From contig MNCI01027496.1 in NCBI GenBank assembly GCA_015680685.1, forward strand, positions 503,094-567,093: 64,000 nucleotides of DNA. The letters are read 5' to 3'. A program made the position numbers and the translations under genes. Origin of the DNA: Gnetum montanum. Taxonomy: Eukaryota; Streptophyta; Gnetopsida; Gnetales; Gnetaceae. This document shows, one piece after another, positions 1-12,299 of the stretch. Under the pieces are notes generated by a model. The model searched no databases. It saw only the letters and a list, made by a program, of their open reading frames with translations, and had not been told where the DNA came from. Position 1 is the stretch's first letter, and each line of letters begins with the position of its first letter.

Positions 1-1655
1 AATGCAACTGAGCTTGCAGAGTTGCACTAGAAGAATGCAAAGAATCTGCAGCAGAGGGGGTTTTGTTAGCTTTAGAGTTGAAAGCATTGAGCTGCTCAAC
101 GGTATTTAATACAGCCACTGTTTTGATGTGGGTGCGGGATGCTGCTCACCAAAACTGTACCTGCATGGAAAGTCGATCCCTTCAGTCTGACATTCAGATC
201 ACAGCAATAGAGATAGAGAAGAGGACAAATTCGTCGGTGTCATCGTAAAAGACATTGCAAAAAATTTGCTGGTAAAATTGCCTTATGACAAATAGGAACA
301 AAGCTTCAGACAATATCAGCAAAAGAGAGAGACAAGACAGTTCAGATAGATTTTAGAAAAGATAATGCGGTCATGGGCCATGACAATGCCCATTGAGATA
401 TCAGTAAAAAGAATTGCAAGTTTTTTGTGCGGTTAGAATTTATTATCCTGTTTTTGATATTGCCGTAATTTGCAAAATCCATTAGGATTCTGACTGAAGC
501 AGATGAATTGAAGAAATGTGTTTCCCGAAACCCATTCATAGAGCTATGAAAATTGTGAACTACCAGATCACAAAGAGTATGATATACGGTACAATTAGGG
601 AAAAGAAATTGCATTAGCTCCCAAGTTAATTATGTAGTGTTTTGCAGAAGCCATTTATGGATCATGAAAAACGGGAACATAATTTAAAACCGTGCCATAG
701 AATCTGTGGTTGGAAATGTATTATGTTATGATCCTGCCTTTCTTTCTGTACAAAACAGATAGGAACAAAGAAAGGAGAAAGGAATAATGTTTGATGTAAC
801 TTGGTGGGTGGGAAGTGAAATGGGTTGTGTTTCTTTTTCATGACAATGATGAATGATCCTCATATCTCTCTATCAAAATATCAGTGCCATAGACCCAACA
901 ACTCTGCAATGGGGAAAAAAAAAAGAAGAACAGCAACAGCAGGACCACTTCAGAGACATCGGCATCAACAGCCATGCTTGTCAAACCTGAGCAGCTCTTT
1001 TATAGAACTGAACAGGTCTCTCTCTGGGGATGAGTAGTTAACACCACCCTTGCAGATTCCCACGTGAGTTGCCATCCAGCTTCTGTTTGTCGTCTTTCTG
1101 GTTCCCATTCAGCAGGTCTGTCTGTTTCCAAAGGAGGAAGCTGGGATAGAATCATCAGATGAGAATCATATGGAGGAGGAGGCGGAGAAGAAGAAGAATA
1201 GTAGAAGAAGAAACAGCATCATCAGCCAAAAAAAAAAAAAATGTTTCTAAGAATCAGGATCCACGTGCACCATCTGAGCAATCTTCACACTTATCATAAC
1301 TCATCATACCCACAACTCCCAAACACTGTATACAACACTCCTACAACAAGAAGCATCATCATCATCATCCATGGAGGGTTCTGCAAATCAATCAATGCAA
1401 TTTACATGGAGCCCTCCTGCTTTTATCATTACCAGAGGGCAAAACAAGGGGGTCCAGCCTACTGGGTATCTGTATCTACTTTTGACTTCCTGTGTGTCAT
1501 GTCAATTTTTTTGGAAGACATTACATTAAATATAGATTTGATAAATATATTTTTGTGTGTTACATGTAAATTGATGCTGCTACTGCTGAATTTTAATGTA
1601 TCTACATTGGCTGGAGAACAATGCTGATGATGATCATGATGCGGATGCCCTTTTT
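1..1655. other. flank without a recognised gene
   Basis: I see no supported gene here. Several short open frames exist on both strands (for example 342-614 minus and 1241-1627 plus), but none shows a family motif. The minus strand at roughly 1-110 has an open serine- and alanine-rich stretch that could be part of an exon, but no splice-bounded match supports it. The segment from about 1300 to 1655 lies just downstream of the P450 stop codon and must include its 3' untranslated region; I found no clear AATAAA signal there. Confidence 0.6.
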
Positions 1656-4798
<3,143 letters not shown>

Positions 4799-4960
4799 AA
4801 ACAGAAATAAAGGGAAAAGATTGAAGATACTAGAGAGATACAGAATACAACAAGAAGTGTCTTGTAGCGTTGAAAATCTATATCAATACTGGTATGTATG
4901 GTATGACTGAACGAAATGATTGTGAAATTAGGGGTGGCCAAACTGGGCCAGGAGACACAG

Positions 4961-4970
4961 GTATTTATAG
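4961..4970 (-). promoter_or_regulatory. TATA box of the CYP90B-like gene
   Basis: On the minus strand this reads CTATAAATAC, about 163 bases upstream of the P450 start codon. A transcription start some 30 bases downstream would give a 5' leader of roughly 130 bases. It is the only good TATA match in the first 250 bases upstream. Brassinosteroid-response elements were not scored. Confidence 0.6.
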
Positions 4971-7133
4971 AGCTGTGTCGGAGCAGCAGCTTGAACTTGG
5001 GCAAGAACGATTTACGAACATGCCGTAATGTCGTTGCAAGAGGAGGAAGAGATTGCGTGCTTGTCTGTGTAACGCGTCTAATCCAAGGCCAATATGTTCA
5101 GATACAGACATTATGCATTTAAAAATGAAAAACACACAAAATGACTAAATGCACATGTCTATGCCAAGCAATTTTTAAAGTGTGCGCGTCATATCCAGGT
5201 GTATTTCTGCATATTTTAACTCAATTTATAAAAAATATGTTTGAGTGAATTTATAAAAGATAACCCTGGTTGGGACCTGTGATGTCTTGTTTTGAAGTTT
5301 TGCTTCGTGGGACGCCATGACTCAAAATGCATTAGTGGTTTCCATCACTTCAGTTGGGCATGAAATATGTACCCACGTGTCTGTATTCAGCCATCAAGTT
5401 GCGTCCCAGGCAAAAACAAAGAAATTTAAAAACGTACTGACAGAGATGTTGAATTTATCCTACCGAGTTACTACCTGCCGTAGATTGTAACAAGTATGTG
5501 GAGAAATTTCCTTCTGCTGCTAGTGCAGTAACACGGAAAATTTCTACTGTTGCTGATTAACCCACCTAAACAGAGCATGTCTTTTCATTGGTCCATGGAG
5601 AAAAATTTGATGCAAATTGGTTTGAAATTTTTGGTTTTGAAATACAAAATGTGAGGGCATGATATTCAAAAAAATTATTTTTTATTGCTTTTTAGATCTC
5701 CTGTATGCATGGACCGCTTTGCTTCAAACAATTTTTTGTATAATTGGCTATATACCTGGGAAGGAACCAACTAGGCATGAAACCTGTAGCCTGTATGCAA
5801 GTCACATACTCTAGGCAACAAAATTTTGAATGAATGAACAAATGCATTTTGCATACTCATGCCTGTTTCTAGACACAAAAACCTCTTCAAAAGCTGTTAG
5901 CTGTATTTGAAAGTTCAATAATCTTCGTTAGATATGTTGGTTTCATTCCTGAGTATTTTATACCTTCTGTCAATTTATTGCAGTTGTTTTTTTACAAGAG
6001 CCATTCAGCTTATCAATCACAGCTAATATCCTCACATTCCTTTCTTCTAACAATTTCATATTTTTGCTAATATCCTCAGCTGGTACTCTTCAACTTCCTG
6101 TTCCAGAAAAACCTAAGCATATTCAGAGACCTATTCACCATTTTAAAAACTAAATTTGAAATCCTGCTGCATCAGTTTGAAGAATCACTCTAAAATTTAT
6201 TGGACAGATATTATGTAATGAGTTGTAAACTTCCAAAACTTTTCCGAAGATTAAGGTTTAGCAGAATACCCCAACTAACTCCGGGCTCTCAACCAAGAAT
6301 TCGATATTTGAAAAGAAAAACAAGAAAAAAAAATTCAAATGGAAAGACAATAAATGTATTTAAAACTGTCTGCGGAGGTGTCTCGTATGAAGAAAGTAGT
6401 TAATTGTGGAAGAAAGAGCAGGTTTGCCATTTGTGGGCAGCAAGCCATACCTTTTTCACATGTGAGTTCGCTTTCGATATTAAAGGATCGGCCAAATTGT
6501 GCTGCCCGACAAACATACGGAGCAAAAATTGTGGTCAAAGCTTTCATGGATCCGTGCTGATGCCTGTTCATTGTTTTTAACTGGGACAACAAAGTCGCAT
6601 CTTTGCTATAAACAACAGCTGATACAGAGCGTACCGCCAATGATCCAAGCCCTTGGATTCAAACTTTGCTGGAGGTTTGAATAAATGGAAGGTTGCATAA
6701 TTTCCTTTTAGAAAGTCGTTTCCAATCATTATTAGATTTTCCTGCATTTGAATATGTGACAGTGATTTAAAACTGTGTTGAAGATTACTTTTGCAAGACG
6801 TTTCAAATCATGATTAGATTTCTTTGCATCTGAGTATGATTGTGATTTAAACTTTTGTTAGCGATTTGAATTATCCGTAGTTTATATTTTTTTAAAGATC
6901 TTTCAAATCATTTTTGGATTTTCTAGCATTTAAATATATGACACTCTAAAACTTTGATGGAGATTTGAATCGTTAGTGGCTTGCATATTTTTCTTTTTGT
7001 AAGACTTTTCAAATCATACTAAATTTATCATCAATTGCAATTGATTTTTCAAAGGTTAAAGATTGTTGGAGATTATTTTGTTTGTTTGTTTGTTTATCTT
7101 CTCTACTTATTATTGCACCCAAGCAATCTAATT
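4971..7133. other. intergenic stretch, no recognised gene
   Basis: A+T-rich DNA. One minus-strand open frame of 101 codons (6335-6640) begins MAVRSVSAVVYSKDATLL and is cysteine-containing, but I recognise no domain and its plus-strand shadow is open as well. From about 6700 to 7060 there are loose repeats of the theme tttcaaatcat...agattt (near 6715, 6800, 6900 and 7005), which look like decayed low-complexity repetition. Nothing else is supported. Confidence 0.5.
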
Positions 7134-7144
7134 AAAATTTGGAG
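7134..7144 (+). repeat. left target-site duplication of the SINE
   Basis: AAAATTTGGAG here pairs with AAAATTTGAAG at 7360-7370, 10 of 11 identical, immediately bracketing the SINE. Confidence 0.8.
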
Positions 7145-7359
7145 CATCCAAGGGTGTGGGGCAAGTGGTTATGACACTCAACTCTAGGTTAGGAGGTTGT
7201 AGGGTTTGATTCTTGCCTCTGCATCTAAGTGTAGCACTAGTGGAGTAGCCTTGTAGTAGGATCCTTTTTGTTAGTGTGTCACATCTAATCTACCCTATTG
7301 CGTGGGTAGGGGTTGTGCTACCAACCCTAAGTGTCTTCCCTCAAAAAAGCAAAAAACTC
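7145..7359 (+). mobile_element. tRNA-derived SINE
   Basis: A 215-bp insertion with an internal RNA polymerase III promoter. A box-A-like sequence (GTGGGGCAAGTGGT, about 7156-7169) is followed at tRNA-like spacing by a box-B-like sequence (GGTTTGATTC, 7203-7212). The body ends in an A-rich tail (caaaaaagcaaaaaactc). It is flanked by AAAATTTGGAG (7134-7144) and AAAATTTGAAG (7360-7370), an 11-bp target-site duplication with one mismatch, as expected from LINE-driven retroposition. It has no coding capacity. The family name is unknown to me. Confidence 0.85.
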
Positions 7360-7435
7360 AAAATTTGAAGAATTTGAATAAAAATGGCACCTACTGATGT
7401 TAAGATACATTAAAATGCTTTAGTTTTATTTGTTT

Positions 7436-7440
7436 GAAAC
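7436..7440. repeat. left target-site duplication (GAAAC) of the composite Athila-like insertion
   Basis: GAAAC directly precedes the LTR end TGATGAG at 7441. The same five bases directly follow the far end of the minus-strand 5' LTR at 43377-43381. Five bases is the normal duplication length for Ty3/gypsy integrase. The match is exact, so the outer ends of the composite insertion are 7441 and 43376. Confidence 0.8.
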
Positions 7441-7569
7441 TGATGAGTGATGAGTAGACACTACGCTCAACCATATGAATCACTAAGCATTCACGTGCGA
7501 TCTGGTCGAATTCCATGGACTTGCACACTAGTCTTATAGGAAGTGAAACTAACTGTTGCAATCATTGTC
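7441..7569 (-). repeat. truncated third LTR of the composite element
   Basis: Reads TGATGAG...ACCATATGAATCACTAAGCATTCACGTGCGATC, homologous to the terminal 130 bases of the LTR at 11223 (CAACCATATGAATCGCTAAGCATTC there). The left edge is the exact LTR terminus beside GAAAC. To the right, homology stops near 7569 and unrelated DNA begins, so about 720 bp of this LTR are missing. Confidence 0.75.
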
Positions 7570-7580
7570 TTTTGGCCGAC

Positions 7581-7695
7581 AGGCCATTACCAGTCATATT
7601 TCGGTAACGCTAACTTTGTCCATAACGCTGACTACATTAACTTTCCCAGAGGCCATTACCAGTCATATTTCGGTAACGCCAACTTTGTCCATAAC
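7581..7695 (+). repeat. 69-bp period tandem duplication
   Basis: A 46-bp block beginning aggccattaccagtcatatt occurs at 7581-7626 and again at 7650-7695 with one mismatch. It lies about 100-200 bases upstream of a TATA-like sequence and so could be duplicated promoter DNA; that role is inference. Confidence 0.85.
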
Positions 7696-7796
7696 ACTAC
7701 GTTGACGTGTTATGAAAGGTTACGTCCCTTGCAAAACAGAAATACGTTTAGAAAGGTTGCGTAATATGTTTAGAAAGGTTACGCGATTCTCATTCC

Positions 7797-7806
7797 TATA
7801 AATACA
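7797..7806 (+). promoter_or_regulatory. TATA-like sequence upstream of GC-rich passenger DNA
   Basis: CCTATAAATACAG follows the tandem duplication and precedes a locally GC-rich stretch (7840-8060) with a plus-strand open frame of 81 codons (7818-8063) rich in arginine. I recognise no protein there. This could be a relic promoter of a captured or inserted sequence; only the motif itself is visible. Confidence 0.35.
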
Positions 7807-8194
7807 GATCATGCCAGGTGATAGAACGTGAAAACAGTGCACGGAGCAGTAGGAGGAGGAGGGCTCAAGTTCTACGCAGAAGCAGATTCAGCATTCTAGC
7901 TGAAGATAGAAACGACGCGTGGATCGGGGCGCAAAACAGGATCGGAGTAAGGATCGGGGCAAGAAACAGGAGGCGGAGGCCGAGGTGGACGCGCGTGCTG
8001 CACAGAGGGCGGGAGGTGGGTGGATCGCCCAGATCCAGAACGCAAAGGGCCACTAGGGCCTAAAATTTCAGATTTGCGGCTGAAACCTACACATCTGTTA
8101 AAACCGTGGCCTCTGCTGCAACCACGACCAGCAGATTTGTCAGATTTACCAGATCTGCTAAAGTCGCGGCCTTAACTATGGCTGCAGTTGTGAC

Positions 8195-8577
8195 TGCATT
8201 CGTGGAATGAGGCGAAGCTTCCATCTGGCCATGATCCCCTCGCCGCCTCCGCAGAGCGCCTAGAACACATCCTCGCCCATGTGCTGCCTTCGAAGCATCG
8301 CGCCTGACACATTCACCAGAACCTCGTCCAAGACATTGTCAGCGGCCAGGCCATGTGCACATGCCAAGAAGCCGAAGCCTCCACCAAAAATATGACCGTC
8401 GGTGCCCACGGTAGGGCAGGTGCCGACCGAGAAAGTATGCATTTGGGAGGCTCCTGTAATGGCGCTGTATAGCTGGCCCAGCCTAGCGTTGTCCTCCACT
8501 CACGTCATGGAGGTCACGAGATTGACTTTCACGGCGTCCATGCACATAAGATCTAGCATGGTAAAATGTTGCTCTAA
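8195..8577 (-). pseudogene. berberine bridge enzyme-like (FAD-linked oxidoreductase) fragment
   Basis: The minus strand reads in one frame through part of the FAD-binding domain of the BBE-like oxidase family. It keeps ARLGQLYSAI, GTCPTVGTDGHIFGGGFG (with the family's flavin-linking cysteine position), HGLAADNVLDEVLVN, MGEDVF and ALCGGGEGIMARWKLRLIP. The frame has two stops: TGA before VEDNARLG, where the family has Trp, and TAG after MGEDVF, where the family has Trp (FWA). Both are single G-to-A changes from TGG. The N-terminal signal peptide, the rest of the FAD domain and the C-terminal substrate region are absent, so this is about 125 codons of a protein normally over 500. It abuts an NPF fragment in the same orientation inside a retrotransposon. 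Non-functional. Confidence 0.85.
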
Positions 8578-8683
8578 CAACCATCGTCATCATAAAATTT
8601 GAAGTAGTCAATGCCAACCTTTAACATAAAATAAAAAATCAAAATGCCTTTTTAATATATCAACAACAATTTTTATGTCTACC

Positions 8684-9412
8684 TGAGATTCCGATGTAGT
8701 GTATGAGTGCCCCTCGATCGAGTGGCCCCCACAGTGCACCAATGCCGCTGCTGAGAAAAAAGAGGGCACCTGCAACACTGCGCATGTTGTGGGGAAATTG
8801 ACTATACAACAACTTGTTATAACCAATGCCAATGAAGGCCTTGCCCAGACCCACAATGCAGTACTATGGAAGCAGCCACATGACAGACATGGGTACCTGA
8901 GCATTGAGCTTGTTATCCAGTAATAATCCATGAGCTACAGCTACATGCCTGTGTCTGGACTCCACCAATGCTGCAGAAACCATGGGCATTATGGCCAGGA
9001 CCTGTCCTATTCCTATTCTCTGTAACTGAGTTATGCCATTGTCGTCCTTTGTGAGTTTTCTGGTGTAGGGTACCAGCAACTTATCGTAGATGGGTAAGAA
9101 GAATGTGAATGATAACATGGAAAATATTCTGAAGGATCTTGCCAGAATGGCAAAGCTGCTTTTGCCAAGCCGTCTGTTAATGGTGTTTGCTTGAAGCATG
9201 GAGAAGGTGCTGAGTTGGGCTATGGTGACCACCAACATTACGCTTCCTACCCAGATTGGCATGATTCTTAGCACTGTTTTTAGTTTTTCCACCTGCTCCA
9301 CGTTGCACAGCTTCCACCCGTCCACCTTTTCCTGCTTATCCTCCTCTGCTATTATCGTCGCCGCTTTGTTCAGAAACCTATTGTTCATTGCAAATGCTAA
9401 CTATGTTGTTGC
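8684..9412 (-). pseudogene. NPF (NRT1/PTR) transporter fragment
   Basis: Minus-strand fragment of a nitrate/peptide transporter of the plant NPF family, normally a 12-helix plasma-membrane or tonoplast proton symporter. The frame runs from RFLNKAA through WKLCNVEQVEKLK, RIMPIW, the cytosol-facing FFLPIYDKLLVPYTRKLT, LQRIGIGQ and QFPHNMRSVAGALFFL, covering roughly the sixth to tenth helices. One in-frame TAG sits between MWLLP and YCIVGLG, where the family has Gln (CAG to TAG). A plausible splice donor (CTCAG|GTAGAC) closes the exon near 8684, so the copy came from genomic DNA and not a spliced transcript. The N-terminal half and the last helices are missing. Confidence 0.85.
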
Positions 9413-10300
9413 AACACTTTGGTAAAATGAATTGCTAAAAATAGAATAAGGCATGTTAAGCAGTCGCATTTGTGGGAGGTTTACAGGTTACCCTTCCCAT
9501 TTATAACTAGAATCATCATTCTAGATTTTATGAAATAACACGTACGTTAGCCATGTCACTGCCACTGTTATTCTAGAACTAGAAATCCCCTTTCTCAATT
9601 CTAAGTTCTTAACTATAAACTCTGCCTTTTCCCAGCCATAGTTTGAGAAATTTACACTTAATCCTGAGATCTGCTATCACAATCCAACATTGAAGCTGAG
9701 CATCTAGAATAGTAGTAGAAAAATATTAACTTCTAAAGAACATTACTATTGAAGTTTGAATGCGTAGGCATGCAACAATTGGACATGAGGAATCAGCCTT
9801 GTAAATTAGCCGCAACCTGAACCACAAATAGTAGCTTTGTTCGAGAATGGGTAGCGCAGGACTAGAGAGCAAGCATGCTGAAAGTGGGCAGGGAGAGAGG
9901 GAGGAAGCAAGCAGGTGGGATGTAAATGTATAGGTTCTGCGTAGGGCATCCCTGTCAAGTGTAGGTCATTCATGGGAATAGTGGTTGTAGTTGTTGGATT
10001 AGGGAGGTTTGTGATTGCGGTTTCAACTGACAGAACTCTTTTTGGGGTATTAATGCAGTCCAATTGACCACATGTGTCAGAATCGACCATGGCAATGGGC
10101 TCTTCCATGTCCATGCGTGCCATGGCATGGCATGGCGGAAGGTAGTTTTATCGCCCTTTGAAATATATATATATATATATATCATTTGCAGGTTTTTAAC
10201 TTTTCCATGTTCATTTCTTTTTTGTACTTGGGACATTCATTGGGTGTGCTCATTTTGTTTTTGTAGCTGCTTATTTCTGTTGTCTTTTACGCTGAAATGT
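9413..10300. other. passenger DNA without a recognised gene
   Basis: A minus-strand open frame at 9806-10123 (105 codons) contains a stretch starting MARMDMEEPIAMVDSD and a threonine run, but I recognise no family. The stretch includes the (AT)n microsatellite at 10162-10182. No Walker A motif or other N-terminal part of the downstream helicase was found here. Confidence 0.4.
10162..10182. repeat. (AT)n microsatellite
   Basis: About ten uninterrupted AT dinucleotides. Confidence 0.95.
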
Positions 10301-10327
10301 TACTCATCCTTTATATACTAGGGTACA

Positions 10328-10994
10328 GGCACTTATGCTCTCCATGTTTGATACAAAGGATAAGATGCATATGCATAATGAAAAAATATTGCTTAAAATG
10401 CAGAAGCCAGTTGCACAGTGCATAGTAGATAGAAAGAAAAATGGTGTGAAATTTTTGGATGATTCAGAAGGAGAATTGGACCGAGTAGTGTTTATTTGTG
10501 AGGATGCAAGGGTTATGCTCACTATTAATCTATGGCCAGAAGCAGGATTGGTTAATGGTGCATTGGGAGTCACTAAGAAAATAATATATAGTCCACACTG
10601 TCAACCTCCACAGTTGTCATCATATGTTATCATTGAGTTTGAATCCTATATTGGAGTACTGTATGATAATGAACATCTTCGACAAGTACCCATTCCACCA
10701 ATCATACTTGGAGGATCTCGCCAACTACCACTTAGATTAGCATGGGCTTTAACGATATATAAGTCACATGGAATGACATTGGAGAAAGTGTGTATAGATG
10801 TTGGTAGCAAAGAAACAACAAGTCTTACATTTGTGGCACTATCTCTAGTGAGGAGTATTGACAGTTTGAAGATATTCCCTCCGATCTCCAAAGAAAGATA
10901 TATCAAGATATTTAAGGCTTNAGCACAACATTTTCCTCCATATCTCTCCACCACAACTGCTCATCCTAAATCAGGTACAAACTCAACTAGATAA
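10328..10994 (+). pseudogene. PIF1-like DNA helicase, C-terminal fragment
   Basis: An open plus-strand frame of 219 codons holds the C-terminal half of a PIF1-type SF1B helicase. After ARVMLTINLWPEAGLVNGALG come a DUF-like linker, then LPLRLAWALTIYKSHGMTLEKV and FVALSLVRS, which correspond to the family's LAW..TIHKSQG and VALSRVR motifs. The Arg normally found in VALSRVR is Leu here, and HKSQG has become YKSHG, so ATP hydrolysis would be compromised even if the N-terminal Walker A and B half were present; it is not. The frame opens right after an AG (ctag|ggtacagg), consistent with an internal exon. An N at 10921 interrupts the 3' end. It could derive from a Helitron-type or stand-alone PIF1 gene; the motifs look closer to stand-alone PIF1-like genes than to Helitron RepHel. 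Confidence 0.8.
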
Positions 10995-11035
10995 ATGTAC
11001 ATCACCCCTAATTCTTGGGACAATCACGATTTTGA

Positions 11036-11222
11036 ATCATCATTCTTGTAAGAAGAAGACATTTTGGATTAGAGAAAAACTTAGTGTGCTTAAATTATAA
11101 TTGTAATTGTTAATTTTTTGAATGATTGTGACCTTCAGATTCATTCCAATGATCTTAAATAATATTCAGTAAGTCCTAGATAATGCATGTATCACACTAA
11201 AAGTCCTCGACAATGATGCCAA
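11036..11222 (-). other. second Athila-like 5' leader with primer-binding region
   Basis: On the minus strand, right after the LTR end at 11223, comes TTGGCATCATTGTCGAGGAC. This aligns with TTGGCACTGTTGCCGGGGAC at 26014-26033, a plant tRNA-Asp primer site. The following 190 bases match the leader at 42532-42340 up to the start of gag, and homology then stops at about 11035. The middle LTR is therefore the 3' LTR of one unit and the 5' LTR of another. Confidence 0.75.
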
Positions 11223-12075
11223 TGATGAGTAGCAAGTAGACCCTATGCCCAACCATATGAATCGCTAAGCATTCACATGCGATCTAATTGAATTTTGTGG
11301 ACTTATAGCCTTCTAAGTACACTAATCTCTAGGAAGTAAAACTAACCGTTATAATCATTGTCTTCTCAATTATACTTGTGAAATGTAAATGTATGGTTAA
11401 GTGCAATAGAGACATATTTTTATCATTCTTATGTTTTGTGTTTTAAGTCACCTAAGGATAACGAATAATGAGTAAAATAAAATAATTAAATTACTAATTT
11501 AGTCTAACTAGCTACACCTAACTAATCTTAACATAAGCATCTATTCCCACTTGCTGTATACATCCTAAACATGTTTAATGCTACTGGGTTACGACACATT
11601 AAGTGTTGCTTGGATTACCAAGTGCCAAGCGTATGCTTGAAGTGGTCATACTTATGTGCTTAATTAATTGCTATTTAATCTAGCTTAATTTATCTTAATT
11701 ACTTAAAGCATTAAAAGAAATTACATAAAACATTAAATGCATAAATAAATAATTAATCTATTTCAAAGTGCTACAAGGTTTATCAAAAAACTTCGTCTTT
11801 ATTGCCACACACATTGTTGTGCTCAAGTACAACATTGCTCGAATAAAGATTCGTACACTCTTGACTCTTGTCATGGGCACTTAGAAAAGTTATTCTAATT
11901 TTCAAATAACAAAACTATAAGAGCTCTGCTACAAAAATGACAAAATATACCATAAACATGATGAGTGAGTACGTATTTATAGGCAAAAACAGATACTATA
12001 TCTAAGGGGCCACATCAACACATCAAATCATACATCGATGGGGCCTAGTTAATGCAACCAATTTACGATTCATCA
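11223..12075 (-). repeat. middle LTR of the minus-strand Athila-like composite
   Basis: 853-bp LTR with TGATG...CATCA ends (read on the minus strand from 12075). It carries a minus-strand TATA-like box (tatttatag on the plus strand, 11974-11982) and aligns along its length with 42533-43376. The polypurine tract lies directly beyond 12075 and a primer-binding region directly beyond 11223. Confidence 0.85.
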
Positions 12076-12090
12076 TACCCCCATGACTAA
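12076..12090 (-). other. terminal polypurine tract
   Basis: Minus strand TTTAGTCATGGGGGTA abuts the LTR start TGATG. The same string precedes the LTRs at 31241 and 32567 and, with slight change, at 56667. It is the plus-strand DNA primer site for reverse transcription. Confidence 0.8.
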
Positions 12091-12299
12091 ATGAAAATTT
12101 TTCCTTAAGTTCTTTAAAATTTGAGAAAGTATGGAATTATTGAGTGATGACAAACATTTGACAAACACAAACAAACACTAAGTGCCTGAGTGTACGAATA
12201 TACAATCATTACAAAATTCTTTTGGTGTTTAGGACTACAAAATTGAATACCAGAATAAAATTGACAAACACAATCCCTTCGATGGTATGAAGATGATGA

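Noticed and set aside
7818-8063. Arg-rich 81-codon plus-strand frame as a gene
   Set aside because: Composition follows local GC content; the opposite strand is open as well and no domain is recognisable.
8660-8931. The longer minus-strand frame MDYYWITSSMLRYPCL
   Set aside because: It is an out-of-frame shadow of the NPF fragment, whose conserved residues lie in another frame.
10328-11035. Calling the passenger region a Helitron
   Set aside because: No 5' TC / 3' CTRR ends with a terminal hairpin could be identified, and the helicase motifs differ from RepHel.
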